From positions 89,097-153,096 of the forward strand of contig CAUJHQ010000105.1 in the NCBI GenBank assembly GCA_963204815.1: a stretch of DNA of 64,000 bases. The letters are read 5' to 3'. The position numbers were made by a program, and so were the translations under genes. The notes beneath the pieces were generated by a model. That model was not told where the DNA came from and did not search any database. It saw nothing but the letters and a program-made list of their open reading frames with translations. This document shows positions 17,772-27,266 of this stretch, in pieces. The stretch is from Pseudomonadota bacterium. GTDB taxonomy: Bacteria > Pseudomonadota > Gammaproteobacteria > Burkholderiales > Burkholderiaceae_C. How positions within the stretch are numbered: position 1 is the stretch's first letter; every line of letters starts with the position of its first letter.

Positions 17772-18578
17772 TCAGGCGCCGGCCAGCATCGCGTCGTCGA
17801 AGATCGCCACCGCGCGCGTCCAGCCGGCGCTGGCGCCGCGGATCTTGTGCGGGAAGCAGCTGATCGTGAAGCCGGTGGGCGGCAGCGATTCCAGGTTGTG
17901 CAGCTTCTCGATGTGGCAGTAGCCGATGTCGCGGCCGGCCTTGTGGCCTTCCCAGATCAGGCTGGCGTCCTTCGTGGCGGCGTACTTCTGCGCCGTGTGC
18001 ACGAAGGGCGCGTCCCAGCTCCAGGCGTCGGTGCCCGTGAGGCGCACGCCGCGTTCCAGCAGGTACATCGTGGCGTCGTAGCCCATGCCGCAGCCGGCGG
18101 ACACGTAGTCCGGGTGACCGTAGCGCGAGCCGGCACGCGTGTTGACGACGACGATCTCCAGGGGCTTCAGCGTGTGCCCGATGCGTGCCAGCTCCGCCTC
18201 GACGTCGGCCGCGGTCACCACGTAGCCATCGGCGAAGTGGCGGAAGTCCAGCTTCACGCCGGGCTGGAAGCACCACTCCAGCGGCACGTCGTGGATCGCG
18301 ATGGCCGGCTTCTTCGTGCCCAGCGCGGCATCCATCGTCGAGTGGAAGTGGTAAGGCGCATCCAGGTGCGTGCCGTTGTGAGTGGACAGGTTCACCAGCT
18401 CGACGGCCCAGCCTTCGCCGTCGGGCAGGTCCTCCTTCTTCAGGCCGGGGAAGAAGGGCGCGATCTGCTCGTACGTGTTCTCGTGCGTGAAGTACTGGAT
18501 CTTCGGCGCGAAGGCCGGCGGGTCGGAGAGCACGTCGTTCTCGAGGTAGATCGAGAGGTCGACGAAACGGCGTGGCAT
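17772..18578 (-). CDS. Cyclase-family metal-dependent hydrolase (kynurenine formamidase/isatin hydrolase fold)
   Basis: A 268-residue protein with the family motif STHNGTHLDAPYHFHS at about residues 65-80, whose His and Asp residues bind the metal (Zn or Mn). Known members hydrolyse N-formylkynurenine or isatin. The length is a little above that of KynB, and no tryptophan-catabolism gene is near, so a different cyclic amide or ester is likely. It lies 11 bases after the solute-binding protein gene, so the pair probably shares a function in uptake and ring opening (inference). Confidence 0.88.
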   Translation of the reverse strand: MPRRFVDLSIYLENDVLSDPPAFAPKIQYFTHENTYEQIAPFFPGLKKEDLPDGEGWAVELVNLSTHNGTHLDAPYHFHSTMDAALGTKKPAIAIHDVPLEWCFQPGVKLDFRHFADGYVVTAADVEAELARIGHTLKPLEIVVVNTRAGSRYGHPDYVSAGCGMGYDATMYLLERGVRLTGTDAWSWDAPFVHTAQKYAATKDASLIWEGHKAGRDIGYCHIEKLHNLESLPPTGFTISCFPHKIRGASAGWTRAVAIFDDAMLAGA

Positions 18579-18589
18579 GGCGTGGGCTC

Positions 18590-19528
18590 CTACTTGGCGA
18601 TCAGCGTGGCGACCTTGATCTCGGACTTCAGCATCTCCTGGTCCTTCATCAGGTCGACCCAGTAGGCGAGCTGCTTCTCGTTGACGACCGGCCCGGGCGG
18701 CGAGATCTGCGCCTTCGCCAGCACTTCCGGCGGCAGCTTGATGTACTTGCCGATCGCGGCGCGCACCTTGGCGTCGTTCGCCGGCACCGCCATGAAGGCG
18801 GCGGCCTCGACGACGGCGTCGCGGAAGCCCTTCACCGCCGCGGCGTTCTTCGCCGCCCAGTCGCGCTTGGCGACGAACAGGATCGACGGCTGGCCTTCCG
18901 GCAGCGAGCTGGCGTAGTGCGACGCGACGTAGCCGACGCCGCTGTCGACGATGCGCCCCATGAACGGGTCGGCGCTGACGACGGCGTCGATCGAGCCGCC
19001 CTTGAGCAGGTCGCCGTGCTGCGGGAACGCGGCCTCGACGAAGTTGACCTTGCGGTAGTCGACCCCCGCGCCCTTCAGCCAGGCGCGGAAGGTCACGTGC
19101 AGGAAGGCGCCCAGCCCGGGCACGCCGATCTTCTTGCCCACGCAGTCGGCGGCGGTCTTGATGTTGCTGCCGGTGCGGGCGACGAGGCCGAAGCCGGTCA
19201 TCGTCTTGGCGGTGACGCCGCCGCCGGCGACGACGACATGGTCCAGCCCGCCGTCGACCGACTGCAGGAAGACCGACGGCGTCGGCCCGCCCATCTGAAG
19301 CGAATCGCTCTGCAGCGCGGCCGGGATGGTGGAGTTGATCGGCACGAACTTGGGCTCGACGTCGAGCCCGCGCTTGTCGAAGTAGCCTTCTTCCCTGGCC
19401 ACGAACACCGTGGCGAAGTCGGTCACGGCGGTGAAGCCGAAGACGATCTTCGTGGCCTGCGCACGCGCCGGCAGCGCGGCGGCGGCGGCGAGGGCGCCCA
19501 GGGTGGCAAGGGTCTGGCGGCGTTGCAT
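18590..19528 (-). CDS. ABC transporter solute-binding protein, NMT1/THI5 (NitT/TauT-SsuA) family
   Basis: A 312-residue periplasmic binding protein. The signal begins [20 protein letters not shown], with paired Arg that could suit Tat export, and ends near ARAQA. The mature start [27 protein letters not shown] and [19 protein letters not shown] are typical of the NMT1-like fold. No permease or ATPase gene is adjacent, so it is an orphan binding protein or depends on distant partners. It forms a two-gene leftward unit with the cyclase-family hydrolase and is divergent from rlmB. Confidence 0.88.
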   Translation of the reverse strand: MQRRQTLATLGALAAAAALPARAQATKIVFGFTAVTDFATVFVAREEGYFDKRGLDVEPKFVPINSTIPAALQSDSLQMGGPTPSVFLQSVDGGLDHVVVAGGGVTAKTMTGFGLVARTGSNIKTAADCVGKKIGVPGLGAFLHVTFRAWLKGAGVDYRKVNFVEAAFPQHGDLLKGGSIDAVVSADPFMGRIVDSGVGYVASHYASSLPEGQPSILFVAKRDWAAKNAAAVKGFRDAVVEAAAFMAVPANDAKVRAAIGKYIKLPPEVLAKAQISPPGPVVNEKQLAYWVDLMKDQEMLKSEIKVATLIAK

Positions 19529-19620
19529 GGAGCGGGTCTCCCGAGGTGACGAAACCGCTCTTTGTACGGTTCCGCCGGCGCGCGCGGCAGTCGCGGAAAC
19601 CCTGCGGCTACAGTGTCGGC

Positions 19621-20361
19621 ATGAGCACAAAGGTCCTGTTCGGCTTCCACGCCGTCACCGTGCGCCTGAAGACGGCGCCGCAGTCGGTGAGCGAAGTCCA
19701 CGTCGACGCCACCCGGCGCGACGCCCGCATGCGCCAGTTCGTCGAGCGTGCCCGCGAGGCGGGCGCCAAGCTCGTCGACAGCGACGGCGAGCGCCTCACC
19801 CAGCTGGCCGGCACCGCGCGCCACCAGGGCGTGGTGGCGCGCGTGTCGGCGCTGGCCGCGAGCCATTCGCTGGACGACGTGCTCGACGGCGTTGACGGCC
19901 CCGCGCTGGTGCTGGTGCTGGACGGCGTGACCGACCCGCACAACCTGGGCGCCTGCCTGCGCGTGGCCGACGGCGCGGGTGCGCACGCCGTCGTCGCGCC
20001 GAAGGACCACGCGGTGGGGCTGAACGCCACGGTGGCCAAGGTCGCCAGCGGTGCCGCCGAGACCGTGCCCTACCTGATGGTGACCAACCTCGCGCGCACG
20101 CTGAACGAGCTGAAGGACCGCGACATCCGCGTCATCGGCACCAGCGACGACGCCGAGCGCACGCTGTACGACGCCGACCTCTCTGGTCCCGTCGCCCTGG
20201 TGCTGGGCGCCGAAGGCCCCGGCATGCGCCAGCTGACGCGCAAGACCTGCGACGAACTGGTGCGCATCCCGATGGCGGGCGCGGTGGAGAGCCTCAACGT
20301 CTCGGTCGCCGCCGGCGTCTGCCTGTACGAGGCGGCGCGCCAGCGGCGGGCACGTTCCTAG
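19621..20361 (+). CDS. rlmB: 23S rRNA (guanosine-2'-O)-methyltransferase RlmB
   Basis: A 246-residue SPOUT methyltransferase. The N-terminal substrate-binding domain begins [17 protein letters not shown]. The three knot motifs are clear: [17 protein letters not shown] near 103-119, VLGAEGPGM near 196-204, and [15 protein letters not shown] near the C terminus. RlmB methylates the ribose of G2251 (E. coli numbering) in 23S rRNA. The start ATG at 19621 gives the normal family length. It lies 30 bases upstream of upp and may be co-transcribed with it. Confidence 0.95.
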   Translation: MSTKVLFGFHAVTVRLKTAPQSVSEVHVDATRRDARMRQFVERAREAGAKLVDSDGERLTQLAGTARHQGVVARVSALAASHSLDDVLDGVDGPALVLVLDGVTDPHNLGACLRVADGAGAHAVVAPKDHAVGLNATVAKVASGAAETVPYLMVTNLARTLNELKDRDIRVIGTSDDAERTLYDADLSGPVALVLGAEGPGMRQLTRKTCDELVRIPMAGAVESLNVSVAAGVCLYEAARQRRARS

Positions 20362-20391
20362 CTTTCTTCGCTGCCAAGCCGGAGCCCCGCC

Positions 20392-21018
20392 ATGCCCGTC
20401 ATCGACGTCAAGCACCCGCTGGTCAAGCACAAGATCGGCCTGCTGCGCGAGAAGAACATCTCGACGAAGGACTTCCGCGCGCTCACCAACGAACTCGGCC
20501 GCCTGCTCGCCTACGAGGCGACGGCCGACTTCCCGCTCGAGACCACCACCATCGAATGCTGGAGCGGCCCGGTGGCGATCGACCAGATCTCCGGCCGCAA
20601 GGTCACCATCGTGCCGATCCTGCGCGCCGGCCTGGGCATGCTGGACGGCGTGCTCGACATGATTCCGAACGCGAAGGTCAGCGTGGTCGGGTTGAGCCGC
20701 AACCACGAGACCCTGCAGCCCGAGCATTATTTCGAGCGTTTCGTCGGCCACCTCGACGAGCGCACCGCGCTCATCGTCGACCCGATGCTGGCCACCGCCG
20801 GCTCGATGATCGCCACCGTGGACCTGCTGAAGAGCCGGGGGTGCACCGACATTCGCGCGCTGGTGCTGGTGGCGGCGCCGGAGGGCATCCGCGCGCTGGA
20901 GGCCAAGCACCCCGACGTTCGCTGCTGGACGGCGGCGGTGGACAGCCACCTGGACGAGCGCGGCTACATCATTCCCGGGCTGGGCGACGCCGGGGACAAG
21001 ATCTTCGGCACGAAGTAG
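20392..21018 (+). CDS. upp: Uracil phosphoribosyltransferase
   Basis: A 208-residue enzyme, exactly the usual length, that makes UMP from uracil and PRPP. The PRPP loop reads [12 protein letters not shown] at about residues 127-138, and the uracil-binding C terminus reads [16 protein letters not shown]. The N-terminal [13 protein letters not shown] is highly typical of the family. The preceding GGAGCC makes a fair ribosome-binding site. It ends three bases from the convergent chromate-transporter gene, so transcripts from both sides must overlap. Confidence 0.97.
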   Translation: MPVIDVKHPLVKHKIGLLREKNISTKDFRALTNELGRLLAYEATADFPLETTTIECWSGPVAIDQISGRKVTIVPILRAGLGMLDGVLDMIPNAKVSVVGLSRNHETLQPEHYFERFVGHLDERTALIVDPMLATAGSMIATVDLLKSRGCTDIRALVLVAAPEGIRALEAKHPDVRCWTAAVDSHLDERGYIIPGLGDAGDKIFGTK

Positions 21019-21021
21019 CCG

Positions 21022-21591
21022 TCAGCCCGCGAACCCCAGCGCCCCGACCACCGCCCCGGCGGCGATCGGCCACAGCGGGCTGATCTTCGTGCGCACCATC
21101 ACCGCCACGGTGGCGGCCACCAGCAGCATCGCCACCGGTTGCGTGCGCACCGGCTCGGTCAGCACCCAGCCGGTGGCCAGCAGCAGGCCGAGGGTCAGCG
21201 GCGCCATGCCGGCGGTGAAGGCGCGCACGCCGATCGCGTCCTTGCGCGCCGCGCCCCAGCGCGTGGCGGCGAGCGCCAGCGTGGTCGACGGCAGCAGGCT
21301 GCCGGCCATCGTCGCCAGCACGCCCATCGCGCCGCCGACGTTCCAGCCGATGACGGCGACGAACAGCACGTTCGGCCCCGGCGCGGCCTGCGCCAGCGCG
21401 ACCGACGCGGTGAACTGCGCGTCGCTGAGCCACTGGCGTTCGCCGACCACGTAGCGCTGCATGTCGGGCGCGGTGGTGATGGCGCCGCCGATCGCCAGCA
21501 GCGACAGCAGCGTGAAGTGGCCGAACAACGCCAGCAGTTCCGGCACGCCGATGCCCTGTGGCCCCCACAGCCAGTGCGCGAGCCCGGTCAC
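21022..21591 (-). CDS. Chromate transporter half-protein (ChrA superfamily), second of a pair
   Basis: A 189-residue membrane protein that forms one half of a short-chain chromate transporter. It has the LSLLAIGGAI segment near residue 30, the conserved AQAAPGPNVLFVAVIGW and about six hydrophobic helices. In short-chain systems two homologous halves are separate genes and work together, exporting chromate or related oxyanions. Its ATG overlaps the stop of the first half by four bases. Substrate by family only; sulfate or other anions are possible. Confidence 0.88.
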   Translation of the reverse strand: MTGLAHWLWGPQGIGVPELLALFGHFTLLSLLAIGGAITTAPDMQRYVVGERQWLSDAQFTASVALAQAAPGPNVLFVAVIGWNVGGAMGVLATMAGSLLPSTTLALAATRWGAARKDAIGVRAFTAGMAPLTLGLLLATGWVLTEPVRTQPVAMLLVAATVAVMVRTKISPLWPIAAGAVVGALGFAG

Positions 21592-22151
21592 CGCTTCAGG
21601 CTCCGCCAGGCCCAGGCCATCGACACGGCGCCCAGCCCCAGCACCACCCAGGCCAGCGGCCAGCGCAGGCCGCCCACCGCCAGCGCCGTGAGCAGCGCGA
21701 AGCCCAGGCAGGTGGTGCGGCCCATCGGGTTCTTTCTGAGCGTGGGCCAGAGCTTGACTGCCGTCGCCACGATCAGCCCGGCCGCCACCGCGCCCATGCC
21801 GCGCAGCGCGCCCGCCACCATCGGGTGCGTGGCGAACTGGCCGTAGACGATGGCCGCCGCCAGCACGATGGCCAGCGGCGCCAGCAGCAGCCCGCCCACC
21901 GCCGCCGCGATGCCGCGCCAGCCGAAGAAGCGGTCGCCGATGATCAGCGCCATGTTGATGATGTTCGGCCCCGGCAGCACCTGGCCGATCGACAGCGTCT
22001 CGACGAACTGCTCGCGCGTGAGCCAGCCTTCGCGCTCGACCAGTTCGCGCTGCGCCACCGGCAGCACGCCGCCGAAACCCTGCAGCGCGAGCCGGTTGAA
22101 GACGCGGAACAGCTCGCCGGGCGAACGCGGCCGGCGCGCGGGGTCAGACAT
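21588..22151 (-). CDS. Chromate transporter half-protein (ChrA superfamily), first of a pair
   Basis: A 187-residue partner of the next gene. The N-terminal LFRVFNRLALQGFGGVLPVA and the core IGQVLPGPNIINMALIIGDR correspond to the N-terminal half of long ChrA proteins; QRELVEREGWLT is also characteristic. I set the start at 22151, where an ATG lies just inside the end of the MFS gene (eight-base overlap). The opposite membrane orientation expected for the two halves cannot be verified by eye. Confidence 0.88.
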   Translation of the reverse strand: MSDPARRPRSPGELFRVFNRLALQGFGGVLPVAQRELVEREGWLTREQFVETLSIGQVLPGPNIINMALIIGDRFFGWRGIAAAVGGLLLAPLAIVLAAAIVYGQFATHPMVAGALRGMGAVAAGLIVATAVKLWPTLRKNPMGRTTCLGFALLTALAVGGLRWPLAWVVLGLGAVSMAWAWRSLKR

Positions 22152-23316
22152 GCGCGCGCCCGGCCATGCGCCGCGCCACCAGCGCACTGAGCGCGATCGC
22201 CGCCAGCATCCAGCCCAAGCCGGCCCAGTGCAGCAGGTCGAAGCCGCTGCGCGCGACGATCACGCTGCCGCTGCCCGCGCCGATCGCCTGGCCGAGGTAC
22301 ATCGCCGACGTGTTCAGCGCCATCAGCGCCGGCGCCAGCACCGGCGCGGCGGCCCCCAGGCGCGCCTGCTGCGCCGAGTTCGACGAGAAGCAGCCCAGCG
22401 CCCACGGCGTGGCGACGATCGCCATCGCGAGCACGCCGGTGCCCAGCGGCCAGGCCAGCAGCGACAGCGCCATCGATCCCAGCATCACGGTGACGCAGCG
22501 CGCCGCGCCGTAGCGGTCGACCACGCGCTGCAGCACGACGTTGCCCAGCAAGCCGAAGGCACCGAACCACAGGAAGAGGAAGCTCACCCCCAGCGCACTC
22601 GCGCCCACCACCTGGCGGTAGTAGGGGGCGAAGTAGGAGAACAGCGTGAACTGGCCGGCCGCGCTCAGCACCGTGACGGCGACGATGCCCATCAGCAGCG
22701 GGTGCGTCAGCGTCTCGCGCCAGGCCGCCAGCGAGAGCGGCGCCGGGCGGATGCCGTCGGGCAGCGTGCGCCACACCCACGCGGCGCTGGCCAGCGACAG
22801 CAGCGCCACCGCAGCATAGGCCCAGCGCCAGCCGGCCGTTTCGCCGATGAAGCTGGCCAGCGGCATGCCCACCACCGACGCCAGCGACCAGCCGATGAAG
22901 ATGAAGGTGATGGCGCGGCCACGCGCCTCGGGCGGCGCCATCACGCTGATGGCGGCGGCGGCCTGCGGCGTGAAGACTGCCGCGCCCAGCACCGTCAGCG
23001 CGCGCACCGGCATCAACCAGTCGAAGTCCGGCGCCAGCGCACAGGCCAGGTGGCCGAGCGCGTACCAGGCGAGCGACAGCACGAGCAGCCGGCGCCGGTC
23101 CCAGCCGGCGACCGCCGCGGCGAGCAACGGGGCGCCGGCGGCCATCATCACGGCGGCGACGGCGATCAGATGGCCGCCGCGCGCCACCGTGACGGCGAGC
23201 GACTGCGTCAGGTCGTTCAGCGTGCCCGGCGCGACCATCACGCCGCAGCCGATCGCGAAGTTGCCGGCCAGCAGCGACCAGCGCGCCCCCTCGGCGCCTG
23301 CGCCCGGCCTGCCCAT
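22144..23316 (-). CDS. Major facilitator superfamily transporter
   Basis: A 390-residue carrier with 12 hydrophobic segments. It opens LLAGNFAIGCGVMVAPGTLN, has the MFS loop 2-3 GWDRRRLLVLSL, and PPEARGRAITFIFIGWSLAS in the region of helix 5. It resembles the drug/sugar-efflux group of proton-coupled exporters. The start overlaps the stop of the 2-hydroxyacid dehydrogenase (TGATG) and the end overlaps the first chromate-transporter half, so four leftward genes form one tight operon. The substrate is unknown; co-transcription with the chromate transporter suggests an efflux role (inference). Confidence 0.9.
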   Translation of the reverse strand: MGRPGAGAEGARWSLLAGNFAIGCGVMVAPGTLNDLTQSLAVTVARGGHLIAVAAVMMAAGAPLLAAAVAGWDRRRLLVLSLAWYALGHLACALAPDFDWLMPVRALTVLGAAVFTPQAAAAISVMAPPEARGRAITFIFIGWSLASVVGMPLASFIGETAGWRWAYAAVALLSLASAAWVWRTLPDGIRPAPLSLAAWRETLTHPLLMGIVAVTVLSAAGQFTLFSYFAPYYRQVVGASALGVSFLFLWFGAFGLLGNVVLQRVVDRYGAARCVTVMLGSMALSLLAWPLGTGVLAMAIVATPWALGCFSSNSAQQARLGAAAPVLAPALMALNTSAMYLGQAIGAGSGSVIVARSGFDLLHWAGLGWMLAAIALSALVARRMAGRAHV

Positions 23317-24323
23317 CAGCGCATGACTTTCAGCGCGTCGGGGTTGACCAGGTTCGTCGGCTGCTTGTTGATGAAGTTGACGACGTTGTCGAACGCGGCG
23401 CCGAAGTAGAGCTCGTAGCTGTCGAGCTCGACGTAGCCGATGTGCGGCGTGCAGACGGCGTTCTCCAGCCGCAGCAGCGGGTGCCCCTGCAGGATGGGCT
23501 CGCTCTCGAACACGTCCACCGCCGCCATGCCGGGGCGGCCGCGGTTCAGTGCCGACACGAGCGCGTTCTCTTCCACCAGCTCGGCGCGCGAGGTGTTGAC
23601 GAACAGCGCCGACGGCTTCATGCGCGACAGGTCGTCGAAGGTGACGATGCCGCGCGTGGCGTCGTTCAGGCGCAAGTGCACGCTGAGCACGTCGCTCTGC
23701 TCGAAGAAGGCCTCGCGGCTGTCGGCGGCCTCGTGGCCGTCGGCCACCGCGGCGGCGCGCGAAGGCTCGCGCCCCCACACCAGCACGCGCATGCCGAAGG
23801 CCTTGGCGTAGCCGGCGACCAGGCGGCCGATCTTGCCGTAGCCCCAGACGCCCATCGTGCGGCCGTGCAGCACGAGGCCGATGCCGAAGTTGGGCGGCAT
23901 CGACGCCGACTTCAGGCCCGACTGCTGCCACGCACCGTGCTTGAGGTTGCCGATGTACTGCGGCAGCCGGCGCATGCTGGCCATGATGAGCGCCCAGGTC
24001 AGCTCGGCCGGCGCGACCGGCGAGCCCACGCCCTCGGCGACGGCGATGCCCATGCGCGTGCACGCGTCGACGTCGATGTGCGGGCCGACCCTGCCGGTCT
24101 GCGAGATCAGCTTCAGGCGCGGCAGCTTTTCGAGCAGCGCGCGCGGGAAGTGCGTGCGTTCGCGGATGAGGACGAGCACGTCGGCGTCGCGCAGCCGCAC
24201 CGAGAGCTGGCCGATGCCCTTCACCGTGTTGGTGAACACCTTGGCGTTCAGCGGCTCGAGCTTGGCGGCGCACTTGAGCTTGCGCACCGTGTCCTGGTAG
24301 TCGTCGAGGATGATGATGTTCAT
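23316..24323 (-). CDS. D-2-hydroxyacid dehydrogenase family protein
   Basis: A 335-residue NAD-dependent dehydrogenase of the D-isomer-specific family. The nucleotide-binding GYGKIGRLVAGYAKAFGM lies at about residues 160-177, substrate-binding Arg in NTSRAELVEE near 244, and the catalytic His in CTPHIGYVE near 292. It would interconvert a 2-oxoacid and a D-2-hydroxyacid; the exact substrate (phosphoglycerate, glyoxylate and others) is not evident. It is the first gene of the operon with the MFS and chromate-transporter genes and is divergent from the DUF1993 gene. Confidence 0.9.
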   Translation of the reverse strand: MNIIILDDYQDTVRKLKCAAKLEPLNAKVFTNTVKGIGQLSVRLRDADVLVLIRERTHFPRALLEKLPRLKLISQTGRVGPHIDVDACTRMGIAVAEGVGSPVAPAELTWALIMASMRRLPQYIGNLKHGAWQQSGLKSASMPPNFGIGLVLHGRTMGVWGYGKIGRLVAGYAKAFGMRVLVWGREPSRAAAVADGHEAADSREAFFEQSDVLSVHLRLNDATRGIVTFDDLSRMKPSALFVNTSRAELVEENALVSALNRGRPGMAAVDVFESEPILQGHPLLRLENAVCTPHIGYVELDSYELYFGAAFDNVVNFINKQPTNLVNPDALKVMR

Positions 24324-24412
24324 GGTGGCTGGCCGGATTCTGCCGCGTCCGGCGCGTTCGGCGCGTCGGGGCTAGCATTCGCGCCCATCCCATTCGTTAC
24401 CGGAGACAAGCG

Positions 24413-24919
24413 ATGAGTCTTTCGATGTACTCGGCCAGCGTGCCCGTGCTCGCGCACCAGCTCGGCGCCATGCTCGCCTGGCTGGACAAGGCCGAGGCGC
24501 ATGCGCAGGCCCGCCAGTTCGACGCCGTCAACTACCTCGGGCTGCGGCTGGCGCCCGACATGCTGCCATTCACGAAGCAGATCCAGATCGCCTGTGACAT
24601 GGCCAAGGGCTGCGTCGCCCGGCTTGCCGGCCAGGACGTGCCGGCCTGGCCCGACGACGAGGCCACGCTGGACCAGTTGCGCGCGCGCCTGACGCGGACC
24701 ATCGACTACGTGCGCGGCTTCAGCGCGGCGCAGATCGACGGCAGCGACGCGCGCGAGATCGTGCTGCCCACGCGCACCGGCGAGCCGCGGCGCTTCACGG
24801 GCGAGAACTACCTGAAACAGTTCGTCCTGCCGAACGTGTACTTCCACGCCTCGATGGCGTATGCGCTGCTGCGCCACGCCGGCGTCGAACTCGGCAAGAA
24901 GGACTACCTGGCGCTCTGA
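24413..24919 (+). CDS. DUF1993 domain protein
   Basis: A 168-residue protein of unknown function whose pattern (MYSASVPVLAHQLGAMLAWL, LAPDMLPFTKQIQIACDMAK, GENYLKQFVLPNVYFHASMA) is that of DUF1993, a helical family related in fold to DinB-like four-helix proteins. The conserved His residues near the end could bind metal. The ribosome-binding site is CGGAGA. Its last 16 bases overlap the 3' end of the convergent mltD gene, so the two stop codons lie inside each other's coding sequence. Confidence 0.85.
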   Translation: MSLSMYSASVPVLAHQLGAMLAWLDKAEAHAQARQFDAVNYLGLRLAPDMLPFTKQIQIACDMAKGCVARLAGQDVPAWPDDEATLDQLRARLTRTIDYVRGFSAAQIDGSDAREIVLPTRTGEPRRFTGENYLKQFVLPNVYFHASMAYALLRHAGVELGKKDYLAL

Positions 24920-26496
24920 CGCTTCTTCGCCGCCGGGCGCTGCGCGGCCGCCGGCCGGGCGCTGCGCGGCGCTGCCTTCGCGCTGCCGCGCTTGGGCGCG
25001 GCCAGCATCAGCGTGATCGGCTGGCCGGCGCGGAAGGTGGCGTTCGGCGTCACGCCGTTCCAGCGCGCCACCATCGCCGGGCTGACGCCGAACCGGCGCG
25101 CCACCGCGGCCACGCTCTCGCCCTTGCGCCCGGCCTTCACGGTGGTCTTGCGCAGCGGCGGCGCTTCGGGCGCGAGGGCCATCGTGGCGTTGTCGGCCAC
25201 GTGCTCGGAGACGTCGTGCAGCAGGCTCGGCGCACGCGGCACGAGCAGCGTCGAGCCGGCCCGCACCAGCATGCGCGGCGGGATGCGGTTGACGGCGCGC
25301 AGCTCGGGTTCGGGCATGCCGACGCGCCTGGCGGCGTCGGCCGGCTTCAGCGTGGTCGGCGCGACCCAGGCCGTCCAGCTGGCGAGCGGGCCGCGGTGGC
25401 GTTCGAGCGCGGTGACGAAGCGGTTCGCGTTGTCGTAGGGCAGCAGGATCTGCGGCGTGCCGGCGGCCAGGATCACCGGCTTGTTCAGCTGCGGGTTCAG
25501 GGCGTGGAACTCGTCCAGCGGCAGGCCGGCCAGGCGTGCGGCGAGCGCGACGTCGATGTCGCGCTCGATCGGCACCGACAGGAAGAACGGGTGGTTCTCC
25601 AGCGCCGGCAGCGCGAGCTGGAAATCGGCCGGCCGGGCGACGATGTTGCGCACGGCCTGCAGCTTGGGCACGTAGTTGCGCGTCTCGTCGGGCATCCTCA
25701 GCGCTTCGTACGTGGTGTCCAGCCCGAGCTTGCGGTTGCGCTGCAGCGCGCGCTGCACGTTGCCCTGGCCCCAGTTGTAGGCCGCCAGCGCGAGGTGCCA
25801 GTCGTTGAACTGGTCGTGCAGGCGCTGCAGGTAGTCGAGCGCGGCACGGGTGGACGCCAGCACGTCGCGGCGGTCGTCGCGGAAGACGTTCTGCTTGAGC
25901 TCGAAGTCGCGCCCGGTGCCGGGCATGAACTGCCACATGCCGGCGGCGCGCGCGACCGACAGCGCCTGTGGGTTGAACGCGCTCTCGACGAAAGGCAGCA
26001 GCGCCAGTTCCGAAGGCATGCCGCGGCGCTCGACCTCTTCGATGATGTGGAAGAGGTAGCGGCCGCCGCGCTCGGTCATGCGCTGCACGTAGTCGGGGCG
26101 GGTGGCGTACCACTGCTCCCACTTGCGCACGAGATCGTTGTCCAGCACCGGCATCGCGAAGCCACCGCGCATGCGGTCCCAGAGGTCCAGGCGCGCCGCG
26201 TCGTCGTCGGGGTCGAGGCGGCCGCGCACGATGAACTCGTCGCGGACCACCGGCGCCGGCGCGGACGCGGCGGGTGCCGCGGCCACTGCCGCGGGCGCCG
26301 ATGCAGCGGCTTCGACCGCCACCGGCGCGACCGGCGGTGCGGCGGTCACGGTGGGGGCGGGGGCCGGCGCGGCGGCCGGAACCGGTGTCTCGGGATCGGC
26401 GGCGGGCAGGCCGGCACAGGCCCCCAGCAGCGCCGCGGCGGCCACGCTCAGGGCGCGTGTCGCCATCCGCCGCAGCGGGGTCTTGGAACGGGTCAT
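24904..26496 (-). CDS. mltD: Membrane-bound lytic murein transglycosylase D
   Basis: A 530-residue lipoprotein. The signal ends in the lipobox LLGAC with Cys27, followed by an Ala/Pro/Val-rich linker to about residue 90. The SLT domain contains the catalytic Glu in [13 protein letters not shown] and the [15 protein letters not shown] motif. One LysM domain near the C terminus ([20 protein letters not shown]) should bind peptidoglycan; a weaker one precedes it. The enzyme cuts glycan strands to 1,6-anhydro ends. The C-terminal tail is Lys/Arg/Ala rich. The ATG overlaps the gloB stop. Confidence 0.93.
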   Translation of the reverse strand: MTRSKTPLRRMATRALSVAAAALLGACAGLPAADPETPVPAAAPAPAPTVTAAPPVAPVAVEAAASAPAAVAAAPAASAPAPVVRDEFIVRGRLDPDDDAARLDLWDRMRGGFAMPVLDNDLVRKWEQWYATRPDYVQRMTERGGRYLFHIIEEVERRGMPSELALLPFVESAFNPQALSVARAAGMWQFMPGTGRDFELKQNVFRDDRRDVLASTRAALDYLQRLHDQFNDWHLALAAYNWGQGNVQRALQRNRKLGLDTTYEALRMPDETRNYVPKLQAVRNIVARPADFQLALPALENHPFFLSVPIERDIDVALAARLAGLPLDEFHALNPQLNKPVILAAGTPQILLPYDNANRFVTALERHRGPLASWTAWVAPTTLKPADAARRVGMPEPELRAVNRIPPRMLVRAGSTLLVPRAPSLLHDVSEHVADNATMALAPEAPPLRKTTVKAGRKGESVAAVARRFGVSPAMVARWNGVTPNATFRAGQPITLMLAAPKRGSAKAAPRSARPAAAQRPAAKKRQSAR

Positions 26497-27266
26497 CGGA
26501 ATCGGTTCTTCCATTCGCGCAGCGCGGCGAGCACCGCCACCGCGTCGTCGTTGGCGGCGCCCTCGGCACGCGCGGCCGCCACGACGGCGGGCACGCCGCA
26601 GCGCAGGAACGGGTTGATGCGCAGTTCCTGCGCGATGGTGGACGGCAGGGTCGGTGTGCCGGCCTCGCGGCGAGCGCGGCAGGCGGCGGTGTGGGCCGCA
26701 ATGTCGGCGTTGGCCGGCTCGACGGCGGCCGCGAAGCGCAGGTTCGACAGCGTGTACTCGTGCGTGCAGCACACGCGCGTGTCGCCCGGCAGCGCCGCCA
26801 GCGCGGCCAGCGAGGCCGCCATCTGCGCCGGCGTGCCTTCGAAGAGGCGGCCGCAGCCGGCCGAGAACAGCGTGTCGCCGCAGAACAGCAGCGCATCGCG
26901 CTCGACGCCGCGCTGCACGTAGGCGATGTGGCCGGCGGTGTGGCCCGGCACGTCGAACACCTCGAACGACAGGCCCAGCACCTCGACGCGCGCGCCGCCG
27001 GCCAGCGGCACGAAGGGCGCGGGAATGGCCTCCTTCGCGGGGCCGTAGACGGCGCCCTTCAGGCGTGGGCGCAAGGCGTCGACGCCGCCGACATGGTCCG
27101 GGTGGTGATGCGTCACTAGAATCGCCGCCAGCTCGAGGCCCTGCGCATCGAGCGCGGCCTGCACAGGTGCCGCGTCCCCCGGATCGACCACCACGGCGCG
27201 TTGGCCGTCGTGCAGCATCCAGATGTAGTTGTCGGTGAAGGCGGGTAGGGCGACCAGTTTTGTCAT
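26493..27266 (-). CDS. gloB: Hydroxyacylglutathione hydrolase (glyoxalase II)
   Basis: A 257-residue metallo-beta-lactamase-fold hydrolase. The two-metal motif [10 protein letters not shown] lies at residues 52-61, with further ligands in VPGHTAGH and in [17 protein letters not shown]. The C-terminal NPFLR and REWKNRFR are the glyoxalase II glutathione-binding tail. It releases D-lactate from S-lactoylglutathione. Start ATG at 27266 shares bases with the divergent methyltransferase ATG (CATG). A TATAAT box on its strand lies 16 bases upstream, leaving only about ten bases of leader. Confidence 0.96.
   Translation of the reverse strand: MTKLVALPAFTDNYIWMLHDGQRAVVVDPGDAAPVQAALDAQGLELAAILVTHHHPDHVGGVDALRPRLKGAVYGPAKEAIPAPFVPLAGGARVEVLGLSFEVFDVPGHTAGHIAYVQRGVERDALLFCGDTLFSAGCGRLFEGTPAQMAASLAALAALPGDTRVCCTHEYTLSNLRFAAAVEPANADIAAHTAACRARREAGTPTLPSTIAQELRINPFLRCGVPAVVAAARAEGAANDDAVAVLAALREWKNRFR

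Noticed and set aside
22144..24393. Apparent fusion of the MFS protein with a long N-terminal extension
   Set aside because: The extension is the shadow of the 2-hydroxyacid dehydrogenase gene; the MFS protein starts at 23316.
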